Source: Bacillus sp. FJAT-49736 (lineage in GTDB: Bacteria > Bacillota > Bacilli > Bacillales > Bacillaceae_C). Taken from it: a stretch of DNA of 64,000 nt. A program made the position numbers and the translations under genes. Under the pieces are notes generated by a model. It was not told the origin of the DNA. It saw only the letters and a program-made list of their open reading frames with translations, and did not search any database. Each line of letters starts with the position of its first letter. Positions within the stretch are counted from its first letter, which is position 1. Of this stretch, positions 35,281 through 44,440 are shown one piece after another. The DNA lies in NCBI RefSeq assembly GCF_018343615.1, contig NZ_JAGYPI010000003.1, positions 1 through 64,000 on the forward strand, written 5' to 3'.

Positions 35281-35985
35281 ATGAAAATATTAATTGTAGA
35301 TGATGAACAGTTAGAATTGGAACAATTACATTTTTTAATACATGAAAGATATCCATCTTGGTCCGTTATTAAGGTAGAAGATGCTGCACAAGCAAAGAGA
35401 GTTCTTGAAAATCAATCTATTGATTTAGCACTTTTAGATATACATCTACCAGGTGAATCCGGCTTAGATCTTTGCTTGTACATTAGGGAGCATTATGAGA
35501 CAGAATGCATGATGATTACGGCTTATGAGACTTTTCAATACGCAAAGCAGGCAATTCGATTACATGTCTTTGATTATATCGTGAAACCTGTTATTAGTAA
35601 GGAGTTTTATCAGGCGTTGGACCGATTTAAGGAGCAATTTGGATATCTAGAAAAGGTTTCGCCGGTGGTCCAACAAGTGTTGAATATTATACATAAAAAC
35701 TATGGTTCAAAATTAAATTTAAAGGATCTCTCGGAAGAAGTTCATATGTCCCCTACTTATTTAAGCAGAAAGTTTTCAGAAGAATTGGGGATGAGTTTTC
35801 AGGAATACCTTGTTTCCCTTCGCATTGAAAAAGCAAAAAAGCATTTAAAGGAACATCCGGATTGGACAATTCAAAAAATCTCGGAGGAAGTTGGATTTAC
35901 TAGTCTGCATCATTTTAGTTCTACGTTTAAGAAGATGGTATTATTGTCCCCACGCCAATATAAGGAGAGTTTTTCTCATGATTGA
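35281..35985 (+). CDS. AraC-type response regulator (YesN-like)
   Basis: A 234-residue response regulator. The receiver domain (1-120) starts KILIVDDEQLELEQ, with the phospho-acceptor Asp in LALLDIHLPGESG, Thr in MITAYE and Lys in IVKPV. Residues about 135-234 are an AraC helix-turn-helix pair (NLKDLSEEVHMSPTYLSRKF and WTIQKISEEVGFTSLHHFSS). The ATG at 35281 has GGAGGGAT upstream. The next gene overlaps its end by eight bases, so translation is coupled. It presumably regulates the transport and amidase genes downstream. Confidence 0.9.
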   Translation: MKILIVDDEQLELEQLHFLIHERYPSWSVIKVEDAAQAKRVLENQSIDLALLDIHLPGESGLDLCLYIREHYETECMMITAYETFQYAKQAIRLHVFDYIVKPVISKEFYQALDRFKEQFGYLEKVSPVVQQVLNIIHKNYGSKLNLKDLSEEVHMSPTYLSRKFSEELGMSFQEYLVSLRIEKAKKHLKEHPDWTIQKISEEVGFTSLHHFSSTFKKMVLLSPRQYKESFSHD

Positions 35986-37348
35986 TTGGTATAGTATTTT
36001 ATTTTTAGCCGCAGGAGTTATTATTTTTAATTTAAATAGGGTGGCAGAGCATCGTTCGCCACTCGAGTTTTTTATGATTGGAAAAAAATATGGTATGAAG
36101 CACGCTACGGTATTGTTGTGGGTTTCTTTCTTTGGAACATCTTCTTTATTTATGCCTATTTATTTTTTATTTCATTTTGGAATGCTTATTAGCATTGGAT
36201 ACTATATGTTTTCTTTTATATGCATGTATCTACTTTTGTCTTATTATTTGAACGGATTTCAAGTGAAAAATATTCATGAACCTATATTGATTCGATTTTA
36301 TCAGAAGAAATTCACAAAAATTGGATTTAGCTATTTTCTACCACTCTTTATCTTTGCAAATTTAGAAGGTTTATTGTTCCAACTTTCATTGGCCAATAAT
36401 GTGTTTAGAGTATGGTTTCCTCAACAACCATTCATTTTTGTTGCTTTATTACTTCTTTTTTGTGTTATTTTTGCTGGATTAGGTGGAATGTTCACTATCT
36501 ATCGAACGGTTTATATCCTTTTATTGCTATGTGGGTTTGCTTTTTTATTCGTACCTTTGTTTTTATTTTTGAAGGATGGAATTCATCCCATTTTCGAATC
36601 CTATCTTACATTTGAGAAACATCACACGTTACAATTGCAAGAAATGATAATAATATTTATTGCTATCCCAATTGTTTTTAACGGTATGCTTTTAACCAAC
36701 TCATTTCAATGGCAGGTATTACGGTCTATTAAAGAAAATTATCGTAATCCGTCTCTTAAATTATCACTTTTTTGCTCCGCCTCTATCCCAGCCTCTGTTT
36801 TAATATACGGAATTTATATTGTAAGTAAACATCATCCCGGTACATTCCTTTTGTTTAGCAAAGGTTTATTACAAATTCCATCGCGGTTGATTATACTCAT
36901 GATTGTGTTAGTTTGGCTTGTTAGTGCTGCGCATTCAGTTGCCATCTCCATATATTCAATGGCATCTATTTTTCTTCAATCTCTTCATACTAAATGGCAA
37001 CCATCAAAGAAAATAAGGGTAATGTACTTATTAATTATTGTCCTCACAATACTAGTTTTTGTTAGCCAATATTGGCTCGTAAGCTATATTAAAATGATTT
37101 TTATCGGTTATCTTCTCTTTTATATAACCATTTCCTTTCCTTTACTGGCCATATGTAGAGGGGATAAGAAATATACTTATTGGCTTGTTATATGTTTATT
37201 TGCTTTTTGGATGAGTGGTATTTTTGTATATCTTGTGAGCCATAGTCTTTTATTAGCAGTTAAAGTATCGATAATATCTTCTATTTTCAGCATGATAGGT
37301 ATGTATTTATATAATATTTCGAAAATAGGCAACATATCACAAAAATAA
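35978..37348 (+). CDS. Sodium:solute symporter-like membrane protein
   Basis: A 456-residue membrane protein with about 12-13 helices, divergent from but consistent with the SSS/SLC5 fold: LEFFMIGKKYGMKHATVLLW resembles the YxxAGR-like N-terminal motif, GLGGMFTIYRTVYI fits the helix 5-6 GGxxAVxxTDxxQ region, and QWQVLRSIKENYRNPSLKLS the QR...A loop. ATG 35978 has AAGGAGAG upstream and overlaps the regulator gene (ATGATTGA). It may transport a solute for the catabolic genes downstream, or act as the sensor for the short kinase, as in SSS-kinase fusions such as CbrA. Confidence 0.65.
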   Translation: MIDWYSILFLAAGVIIFNLNRVAEHRSPLEFFMIGKKYGMKHATVLLWVSFFGTSSLFMPIYFLFHFGMLISIGYYMFSFICMYLLLSYYLNGFQVKNIHEPILIRFYQKKFTKIGFSYFLPLFIFANLEGLLFQLSLANNVFRVWFPQQPFIFVALLLLFCVIFAGLGGMFTIYRTVYILLLLCGFAFLFVPLFLFLKDGIHPIFESYLTFEKHHTLQLQEMIIIFIAIPIVFNGMLLTNSFQWQVLRSIKENYRNPSLKLSLFCSASIPASVLIYGIYIVSKHHPGTFLLFSKGLLQIPSRLIILMIVLVWLVSAAHSVAISIYSMASIFLQSLHTKWQPSKKIRVMYLLIIVLTILVFVSQYWLVSYIKMIFIGYLLFYITISFPLLAICRGDKKYTYWLVICLFAFWMSGIFVYLVSHSLLLAVKVSIISSIFSMIGMYLYNISKIGNISQK

Positions 37349-37410
37349 GTCAAGATAACGCAACTCCATTATCCAAATTTTCTTATAATTAAAATATAAG
37401 GAGGATGATA

Positions 37411-38316
37411 ATGATGGAGATGCTTACACGTGAATCTTATATCTATGAAATGAGCAGCAAACACAAGCCTGCTATTCGGGTAAAGTCAGGTAGTAAAGTG
37501 ATTATCGAAACATATGATTGTTTTTTAAATCAAATTACATCTGAAACCACGAACTATTCCTCGATTGACTGGAATCAAATTAATCCCGCAACAGGTCCGG
37601 TTTTTGTAGAAGAAGCAGAGCCGGGAGATATTCTTGCTGTGCATATTCAAAAAATTGAACTAGCTGAAAAAGGAGTTATGGTGACAGGTCCTGATTTAGG
37701 GGTTATGGGCAAACGAATTTCGAATTTTTCTATTAAAGTGGTGCCAATTAAGGACAATAGAGCGATATTTAATGAAAACATACATTTGCCGCTGAATCCA
37801 ATGATCGGTGTAATTGGCGTAGCACCAAAAGAAGGAGAAGTGTCCTGTGGAACACCTGGTGATCATGGCGGAAATATGGATACTATTTTGATCAAGGAAA
37901 ATGCAACGGTTTATTTTCCAGTTTTTCAAAAGGGAGCATTATTTTCTCTAGGAGATTTACATGCAGCCATGGGGGATGGCGAAGTGGGGGTATCAGGAAT
38001 TGAAATCCCTGCAAAAGTAACAGTAACATTATCCGTTATCAAAGGGGAGTCTCTTCGTACACCGTTTGTTGAAAATGAGGATGGCATTGCCTTTTTAGTT
38101 TCGAAGAAAACACTGGATGAAGCTGCAGATTCAGCTGTAGAAGAAATGGTGGATTACTTGCTAAAAAGAACAGATATGACGATAGAAGAAACAGCTATGC
38201 TTTTAAGTGCTGCTGGTCAAGTGCAGGTAAGCCAAATAGTTGATCCTTTGAAAACGGCAAGATGCTATTTATCCAAAGAGGTCTTAAAGAGTCTGGGCAT
38301 AGAGAAAGTTTTCTAA
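37411..38316 (+). CDS. Acetamidase/formamidase family protein
   Basis: A 301-residue cytoplasmic amidase of the acetamidase/formamidase (FmdA/AmdA) family. Typical segments are NPATGPVFVEEAEPGDILAV, GVIGVAPKEGEVSCGTPGDHGGNMD and LGDLHAAMGDGEVGVSGIEI; their acidic, Cys and His residues form the conserved site. The ATG at 37411 follows AAGGAGG (37414 is also possible). The permease gene starts 12 bases after its stop. The family releases ammonia from formamide, acetamide or related amides; the true substrate is unknown. Confidence 0.88.
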   Translation: MMEMLTRESYIYEMSSKHKPAIRVKSGSKVIIETYDCFLNQITSETTNYSSIDWNQINPATGPVFVEEAEPGDILAVHIQKIELAEKGVMVTGPDLGVMGKRISNFSIKVVPIKDNRAIFNENIHLPLNPMIGVIGVAPKEGEVSCGTPGDHGGNMDTILIKENATVYFPVFQKGALFSLGDLHAAMGDGEVGVSGIEIPAKVTVTLSVIKGESLRTPFVENEDGIAFLVSKKTLDEAADSAVEEMVDYLLKRTDMTIEETAMLLSAAGQVQVSQIVDPLKTARCYLSKEVLKSLGIEKVF

Positions 38317-38328
38317 GGGGGAAATCAA

Positions 38329-39690
38329 ATGGAAGCAAAGAAACTTGCAACTCCGATACAAAAGCCACACTATAAGCAAGAATTAAAACGCTCTCTTTCG
38401 TTTTGGGATTTATTAATTTATGGAATGGTTTTTATGGTTCCCATTGCGCCATTTGGGATTTACGGATCTGTAGCTCAAGGCTCTAATGGAATGATTGCAC
38501 TTGCTTATTTAATTGGGATGGTCGGAATGATTTTTACCGCTTTTAGTTATGCGCGTATGTCTGAAGCATTTCCAATTGCCGGCTCGGTCTATTCTTATGC
38601 TCAAAGAGGGATTAATGATTCAGTTGGATTTATTGCAGGCTGGCTCATCTTACTTGACTATATTTTTGTTCCGGCACTTTTATATCTAGTTAGTGGATCT
38701 GCCTTGCATGATATGGTTCCAGGAATCCCACTTATTGTCTGGGTGTTGCTTTTCATCGCAATTAATACAGTGATTAATATACGTGGAATTGAATTTACTG
38801 CTAAAGCAAATAAAATTATTGTTATCCTAGAATTAATTGTACTAGCTATCTTTGTCATTGTTGGCATCGTTGCAATTGCAAAAGGTGTAAATGGTGCTGA
38901 AATAACCATCAAACCTTTGTATGATAAGAGCCATTTCAGTATGAGTGTTGTAATGGGTGCAGTTTCGATTGCTGTACTTAGCTTCTTGGGATTTGATGGG
39001 ATATCTACATTAGCAGAGGAAACGAAAGAAGGCAGTAAAGCCATTGGTAAAGCATGTGTATACGCATTATTGACGGTTGGAGCCTTATTTATCATTCAGA
39101 CCTGGGTGGCCGCACTCATTTGGCCGGATTTTAAAAGCTTCAAGAATCCAGATGTAGCTTTTTATCAAATCGCAGAAGTAGCAGGGGGAACTTGGCTCAA
39201 ATATTTAACAATCTTGGCGACCGCACTTTCATGGGGAATTGCTAACTCGTTAGTTGCCCAAGCAGCAATTTCAAGGATTTTATATAGTATGGCAAGAGAC
39301 CGGAAATTACCTGGGTTCTTAGCGAAGGTTCATCCCAAATATCGAACTCCTTATTTAGGGACCATTGCCATTGCGATTTTATCCGTTATCGTTACCGCTG
39401 TATTTGCTTCACAAATAGGGATGCTGTCATCGGTTGTTAACTTTGGGGCATTATCCTCATTCCTATTTTTACATGTATCCGTCATGTATTACTTTTTAAG
39501 AAAAAGCGGAAGCAAGGATTATATGAAGCACTTGTTCCTGCCATTAATAGGGTTCATTATTATTGGGTATGTATGGCTTAATCTTGATCCGCTTTCAAAA
39601 AAATTAGGATTTATTTGGTTAGGAATTGGAATTATTTATTTAATTGTTCTGAAGTTAATGAAGAAAGACACTGGATTAAAATTAGACTAG
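38329..39690 (+). CDS. APC-family amino acid permease
   Basis: A 453-residue membrane transporter of the amino acid-polyamine-organocation superfamily with about 12 helices. VFMVPIAPFGIYGSVAQGSNGMIAL and GSVYSYAQRGINDSVGFIAGW are helices 1-3 with the unwound GS segment. FLGFDGISTLAEETKEGSKAIGKA is the conserved helix 6 to loop region. It is related to the PuuP/YkbA-type group. Co-transcribed with the amidase, so it may import the amide or a related amine. It ends at a very strong terminator. Confidence 0.88.
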   Translation: MEAKKLATPIQKPHYKQELKRSLSFWDLLIYGMVFMVPIAPFGIYGSVAQGSNGMIALAYLIGMVGMIFTAFSYARMSEAFPIAGSVYSYAQRGINDSVGFIAGWLILLDYIFVPALLYLVSGSALHDMVPGIPLIVWVLLFIAINTVINIRGIEFTAKANKIIVILELIVLAIFVIVGIVAIAKGVNGAEITIKPLYDKSHFSMSVVMGAVSIAVLSFLGFDGISTLAEETKEGSKAIGKACVYALLTVGALFIIQTWVAALIWPDFKSFKNPDVAFYQIAEVAGGTWLKYLTILATALSWGIANSLVAQAAISRILYSMARDRKLPGFLAKVHPKYRTPYLGTIAIAILSVIVTAVFASQIGMLSSVVNFGALSSFLFLHVSVMYYFLRKSGSKDYMKHLFLPLIGFIIIGYVWLNLDPLSKKLGFIWLGIGIIYLIVLKLMKKDTGLKLD

Positions 39691-39718
39691 AAGAATGATT
39701 AGTTTTGTTATACCAATA

Positions 39719-39755
39719 AAAAATCCCGTTCAGAAAAGTTCTGAACGGGATTTTT
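39719..39755. terminator. Strong intrinsic terminator of the kinase-to-permease unit
   Basis: A perfect 17-bp stem, AAAAATCCCGTTCAGAA with TTCTGAACGGGATTTTT, and a three-base loop. Confidence 0.9.
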
Positions 39756-39860
39756 CATTGGTAGCCATATAATGCGACAGTATTTATTTTGACTGGTTTT
39801 TTCAAAGGAATAATAAAACATAGTGTTTCGAATGATAAAAATGGAAAGGAGAATATAATA

Positions 39861-41894
39861 ATGGAAAATTTCTTTATCGTCCTACTATTATTGGCAATAA
39901 TTGGACTTTCTAATGTATTGAATCATCTTGTTCCGTTCATTCCTGTTCCGCTGATTCAGATTGCCCTTGGGGTAATGATTGCTATCATTCCATTCGGAAT
40001 CCATATTCCAATGGAAACCGAGTTATTTTTAGTATTATTTATTGCTCCTCTGCTATTTAATGATGGAAGAAATGCATCGCGAATTACTTTGTGGAAACTG
40101 AAAACGCCTATTTTGTTAATGGCACTCGGTCTTGTATTCATTACAGTATTTATAATAGGGTATTTTATTCATTGGCTTATTCCAACGATTCCTCTACCTG
40201 CATCCTTTGCTTTAGCAGCACTCCTGTCGCCGACAGATGCGGTGGCAGTAAGTGCGATGTCAAGTCGGGTGAAAATGCCAAAAATTATACTGCATATCCT
40301 TGAAGGAGAGGGACTAATGAATGATGCATCTGGACTTGTTGCTTTTAATTTTGCCATTGTTGCAATGGTAACGGGAGTTTTTTCATTGTTAAATGCCAGC
40401 ATAAGCTTTGTTATTATTGCGATTGGCGGTTTCATAGGCGGAGCCTTTCTGGCATATATCATCATTAGGATCAGGGTGCTGTTACGACATTTTGGGATGG
40501 AAGATGTAACGGTACATATGCTTATTCAAATTCTTACTCCATTTGTCATTTTCCTGATTACAGAACATTTCCATCTATCGGGTATATTAGCAGTTGTTGC
40601 TGCCGGTATTGTCCATGCTATAGAAAAGGATCATGAAAAGTCCCCTAAAGTGGATCTACAGATAGTTTCCAAAAGTACTTGGACTGTCATTCTTTATGTT
40701 TTGAATGGTTTGGTATTTGTTTTACTCGGAATTCAGATTCCGAGTGTTGCAAGTACGATCATTAAGGATCCGTTATTTAATAATTTTGTAGCAATAAAAT
40801 ACATAGTTCTAATTACTGCCGCATTATTAATCCTACGTTTTGTTTGGATTTTTTTATCGGGATCCATTAGCTTGAGGATTCAAAAACGAAGGATTGCAAA
40901 ATTAAGCTTCAGACAAATAGCCCTTACAACATTAGGTGGTGTAAGAGGGGCGGTTACACTGGCCGGTGCTTTTTCGATTCCGTATGTTTTAGAGGATGGT
41001 AGCCCGTTTCCCGAACGGTCTCTTATACTTTTTATAGCGGCAGGTGTTATCCTTTTAACACTGATTATTGCAAGTATTTTCTTACCTTTGATTGCGAAAT
41101 CCGATGGAGATAAAAATGAGGTGGAAAAGGAAAAGATAAAGAATTGGGCGCTTATACAAATGAGTATTGCAGCAATACGTGCCATAAAAAATAGTATGAA
41201 TGATGAAAATCGTGCATCTGCTTTGTCCATTATTACATCTTATAATAAAAAAATACATCAGCTTCGATCTGGAAATGAAGAAGAAAGCTCAAATGCTGTC
41301 AAAAACTCAGAAGTACAAATTCGGCTGAAGGCATTAGAGGCTGAGTCTCAATACATTGCAAAACTAGGAAAAAATAAAGAAATTGACCGGGAAACAGCGT
41401 ATCTTTGCCAAGAACATATTCACCGAAGGGAAATGGCGATTACAAACCAAATGAAATATAGAGCTTTGGTAATTGGGAATACGATAAAAAGAATCTTGAT
41501 CCGTATCTTACATGTTTTATCTCCACAAAAAGAAACGATGCTACAAAAGCGCAGGAAGCAATATCAAAAAATGGTGGAGTTAAAAATAGAAATGGCAAAA
41601 GCAGCAATCAACCAATTGGTGAAAGAGATGTCCTCAGAAAATAAAGATATCCTCTATTTAGTGATTGGGGAATATAACGAATGGATATTGATTTTAAAGA
41701 AAATAAAAGATAAACACACTTCGAAAATTAATGAGCGTTATGAACGAGAGTTGAAAAATAAAGCATTCCAAGCAGAAAGAGATGCACTCCAAGAAATGTT
41801 TGAAAAGGGAAAGTTACCTGTTGAACTTGTAAGAAAGCTTCGGCAGCAAATCAATATTAGGGAAGTATATTGGATTGAAGGGAAAGGTTTATAG
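39861..41894 (+). CDS. nhaK: Monovalent cation/H+ antiporter, CPA1 family (NhaK-like)
   Basis: A 677-residue membrane antiporter, near the length of B. subtilis NhaK (YvgP). Residues 1-430 hold about 12 helices with the CPA1 ion-binding pattern LLSPTDAVAVSAM and LEGEGLMNDASGLVAFNFA (the Asp and Asn-Asp pair) and GGVRGAVTLAGAFSIP. Residues about 430-677 form a long, charged, coiled-coil-like cytoplasmic tail. The ATG at 39861 has AAAGGAGAA upstream. It exchanges Na+, K+ or Li+ for protons and helps in pH and salt tolerance. Confidence 0.88.
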   Translation: MENFFIVLLLLAIIGLSNVLNHLVPFIPVPLIQIALGVMIAIIPFGIHIPMETELFLVLFIAPLLFNDGRNASRITLWKLKTPILLMALGLVFITVFIIGYFIHWLIPTIPLPASFALAALLSPTDAVAVSAMSSRVKMPKIILHILEGEGLMNDASGLVAFNFAIVAMVTGVFSLLNASISFVIIAIGGFIGGAFLAYIIIRIRVLLRHFGMEDVTVHMLIQILTPFVIFLITEHFHLSGILAVVAAGIVHAIEKDHEKSPKVDLQIVSKSTWTVILYVLNGLVFVLLGIQIPSVASTIIKDPLFNNFVAIKYIVLITAALLILRFVWIFLSGSISLRIQKRRIAKLSFRQIALTTLGGVRGAVTLAGAFSIPYVLEDGSPFPERSLILFIAAGVILLTLIIASIFLPLIAKSDGDKNEVEKEKIKNWALIQMSIAAIRAIKNSMNDENRASALSIITSYNKKIHQLRSGNEEESSNAVKNSEVQIRLKALEAESQYIAKLGKNKEIDRETAYLCQEHIHRREMAITNQMKYRALVIGNTIKRILIRILHVLSPQKETMLQKRRKQYQKMVELKIEMAKAAINQLVKEMSSENKDILYLVIGEYNEWILILKKIKDKHTSKINERYERELKNKAFQAERDALQEMFEKGKLPVELVRKLRQQINIREVYWIEGKGL

Positions 41895-41932
41895 TCTATG
41901 AAGTTGTTCCTTTCAAAAACAACCCGAGTTTT

Positions 41933-42529
41933 GTGAACGAACCACCTCACAATAATGCACCGCGTTTTTTTATGGGTGGAACAAAAAATGGAAGCGTAAT
42001 AAGATATCGAAATACCCTTGATGTAAAGGTGATAAAAGAATTAGAGCAAGTTATTAATACAGGTCACATTCCTTCAATAGCTGATATCATTCGGATACTT
42101 AACAAAAGTCAGGAGTTAAGCACAGTGTGGATAGGACCCGCATATATTTTTCAGAATGTGAAAGATAGGGAAACAAGAGCGATAAAAGTTACTCCTGAAA
42201 ATAAAAATATTTTATTGTCCAATTTCCCATTTACATATGAAGAATTTGAGTTGAAGCAACCATGTTATGCAATCGTCCAAAATAATAAAGCTGTTTCTAT
42301 ATGCTGTAGCGCAAGGCAGACTTCAAAGGCAGCAGAGGCAAGCTTATATACATTGGAAGAATTTCGCGGAAATGGTTTTGGAATGGAGGTAGCAAATGCA
42401 TGGGCAAATGAGGTCCAAGCTCAAGGGAAAATAGCATTATACAGCACCTCGTGGGACAACTTTTCATCCCAAGCTGTTGCCAAGAAGCTGCAATTAATGC
42501 AGTATGGAACAGATATTCATATGACCTGA
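41933..42529 (+). CDS. GNAT-like acetyltransferase, start uncertain
   Basis: A frame of 198 residues from GTG 41933. The C-terminal half is a GNAT fold: ASLYTLEEFRGNGFGMEVANAW contains the RGNGFG acetyl-CoA loop, and WDNFSSQAVAKKLQL motif B. The GTG has no ribosome binding site. The same frame is open back to about 41878 and reads VYEVVPFKNNPSFVNEPPHN, which looks like genuine protein without a normal start codon. A nearby ATG (41898) with AAGGGAAAGG upstream is in another frame. A frameshift in the first codons is likely. Confidence 0.6.
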   Translation: MNEPPHNNAPRFFMGGTKNGSVIRYRNTLDVKVIKELEQVINTGHIPSIADIIRILNKSQELSTVWIGPAYIFQNVKDRETRAIKVTPENKNILLSNFPFTYEEFELKQPCYAIVQNNKAVSICCSARQTSKAAEASLYTLEEFRGNGFGMEVANAWANEVQAQGKIALYSTSWDNFSSQAVAKKLQLMQYGTDIHMT

Positions 42530-42538
42530 TTTTTTCGA

Positions 42539-42690
42539 CTCAATAGATAGATTGATGGCAGCGAACTTGGCCATAGCCAAAGTAAGAAACGGGAACGATC
42601 AGAGGTTGAATGTGCCCGGAAAAGAGGATGAATTGGGAAAGCGGGAATGAACAAAGGCCGATTCTGCCCGAAACGGGCATAGACAATAAT
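42539..42690. repeat. Diverged 52-bp tandem repeat in a GC-richer gap
   Basis: GGGAACGATCAGAGG... (from 42591) recurs as GGGAATGAACAAAGG... (from 42643), 52 bases later, with about three quarters of the first 32 bases identical. A weaker third copy may lie upstream. A perfect hairpin TGCCCG-AAA-CGGGCA is at 42665-42679. The stretch is richer in G and C than its neighbours. No gene is supported between 42530 and 42840. Confidence 0.5.
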
Positions 42691-42849
42691 CCAAATTTTA
42701 TTCTTTTAATTTCAGGCCCGGTTTGCGGGGTTTTCACCAATATCATTATGGAGCAGCAAATGTTTTCGAGACAAACGAATAGACCTAATCATGTTATCAG
42801 CTCCTTTGCATGATTAAACACAATATCAAGAAGTGAAGCCTGATGAAAC

Positions 42850-42883
42850 AAAAAATAACTCCTCGTTTGAGAAGTTATTTTTT
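42850..42883. terminator. Bidirectional intrinsic terminator
   Basis: AAAAAATAACTCCTC (42850-42864) pairs with GAGAAGTTATTTTTT (42869-42883), with one mismatch. It ends the PTS/NanE/RpiR operon on the minus strand and could also stop transcripts from the left. Confidence 0.85.
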
Positions 42884-42914
42884 AAGGACATTATTAAATG
42901 ACACGAAAAGTCGG

Positions 42915-43724
42915 TCAAGTCCTATCTATATGTGATAAAGAAGAAATAACCGAAACAGTATCCATGTATATTTTGTGCCTTACTGGATCTTGCAGGAAGT
43001 GGGCAGTGATTCGGTCTATTAAGAATAACGCACTTAGGTCTAGTCCTGTTGAGAAATAACCATTTCGGATTGGATGAACAGTCCATAATACTTCATGTGA
43101 TAATGTTGTTAATGGGGTGTCTCCGTAAGCAGTGAAAGAAACGATTTTCGCTCCATTTTCTTTTGCTCTTACGACTGGAATTAATAAATCTCTTGTTTGA
43201 CCGGAGCGCGAAAATGCAAGTAATAGGTCTCCTTCCTGCAGAAGGGCACTCCTTATAATCATTAAGTGAGGGTCGGTCACTGCCTCCGCAACAAATCCCA
43301 TCCTACTCAAACGATAATTAAGTTCCTGTGCAGCAAGTCCCGAGCTCCCTAACCCATATATGAAAATTCGATTCGCCTCTTTAATCAAGGATAGAACACG
43401 AGAAAGGGACTCTTTTCCAGATAAAGATTGGATATCATGGAACATTTCAATATATTGATGATGTAATGCTTCATCTATATCTGAACTTTCATCTACATGA
43501 TTCTCTCTGGCTAGCTTTAATTTTAACTCTACAAAATTACGGCAGGAAACTTTTTTAGCAAATCTAGTAATGGAAGCGACAGACACTCCCGTCTTCTCTG
43601 CAATTTCCTTGATATGACTTTGAGAGGCTTCCTCAGGTGAGGAGAGCAAATAATCTGCTATTTGTCTTTCTTTATCTGAAAAAGATGAATATCTAGACTG
43701 AATATCCTTTAAAAGTGATGCCAC
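42915..43724 (-). CDS. RpiR/MurR family regulator of the amino-sugar locus
   Basis: A 269-residue regulator with an N-terminal RpiR helix-turn-helix (YSSFSDKERQIADYLLSSP, VSVASITRFAKKVSCRNFVEL) and a C-terminal SIS domain (ANRIFIYGLGSSGLAAQEL, LLLAFSRSGQTRDLLIPV). The start is GTG 43724 with AAAGGAG at proper distance. It is the last gene of the IIBC-nanE-rpiR operon, 30 bases behind nanE. It probably senses an amino-sugar phosphate such as ManNAc-6-P or GlcNAc-6-P and controls the PTS genes. Confidence 0.88.
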   Translation of the reverse strand: MASLLKDIQSRYSSFSDKERQIADYLLSSPEEASQSHIKEIAEKTGVSVASITRFAKKVSCRNFVELKLKLARENHVDESSDIDEALHHQYIEMFHDIQSLSGKESLSRVLSLIKEANRIFIYGLGSSGLAAQELNYRLSRMGFVAEAVTDPHLMIIRSALLQEGDLLLAFSRSGQTRDLLIPVVRAKENGAKIVSFTAYGDTPLTTLSHEVLWTVHPIRNGYFSTGLDLSALFLIDRITAHFLQDPVRHKIYMDTVSVISSLSHIDRT

Positions 43725-43754
43725 TTATAACTCCTTTCTCCTTCTAAACGGTCA

Positions 43755-44438
43755 TTAGTTATCGCGAATCATTGCTGTAAAACGGGCGGTAATTTGCTGT
43801 GGTCTGGATATAGCACCACCAACAACGACTGAATGTGCCCCTATATCAAGGACCTGTTTTGCCATTTCGGGAGTAATAACATTTCCTTCTGCAATTACAG
43901 GGATAGACACAGTTTGAAGGATGCTTTTCAAAAACATAAACTCATTATCATATAGTTTACATCCTTTTGTTTCATTTGTGTATCCGTATAGAGTAGTTGA
44001 AACGCAATCAAAGCCTAATTTTTCTGCGTTTACAGCATCTTCAATTGTAGAAATATCAGCCATTAATTCTACTTCCGGTTTTTTTGCTCTGATATGATCT
44101 ACCAACTCTTCAAGAGTTTCGCCATTTGGTCTAGTTCTTAAGGTTGCATCTAATGCAATCATTTCACATCCACTTTCAAGCAATTCATCTACTTCTTGTT
44201 TTGTAGCTGTAATGAAAACCGCACTATCTGGATAATCTCGTTTTACTATTCCTACAACAGGAAGCTCAACTTCTTGTTTAATTGCAATAATATCCTCTTT
44301 GGAATTTGCGCGAATCCCAACAGCACCACCAAGCTTTGCTGCTAGAGCCATTTTTGCCATAATAAATGAGCTGTGAAGTGGTTCATCTGGAAGTGCCTGA
44401 CAAGAAGCGACTAGCCCTTTTTTTATGGTCTTTAACAT
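43755..44438 (-). CDS. nanE: N-acetylmannosamine-6-phosphate 2-epimerase
   Basis: A 227-residue cytoplasmic TIM-barrel enzyme converting N-acetylmannosamine 6-phosphate to N-acetylglucosamine 6-phosphate. Family segments include [45 protein letters not shown] (catalytic Lys), [19 protein letters not shown] and [12 protein letters not shown] with a phosphate-binding [10 protein letters not shown]. The ribosome binding site (GGTGG) lies inside the end of the IIBC gene and the two are two bases apart, so they are translated together. No neuraminate lyase gene lies nearby. Confidence 0.92.
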   Translation of the reverse strand: MLKTIKKGLVASCQALPDEPLHSSFIMAKMALAAKLGGAVGIRANSKEDIIAIKQEVELPVVGIVKRDYPDSAVFITATKQEVDELLESGCEMIALDATLRTRPNGETLEELVDHIRAKKPEVELMADISTIEDAVNAEKLGFDCVSTTLYGYTNETKGCKLYDNEFMFLKSILQTVSIPVIAEGNVITPEMAKQVLDIGAHSVVVGGAISRPQQITARFTAMIRDN

Positions 44439-44440
44439 TT

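Noticed and set aside
42610-42813. 67-codon frame in the GC-richer gap
   Set aside because: It coincides with the diverged 52-bp repeat and has no ribosome binding site, so repeat DNA is the simpler explanation.
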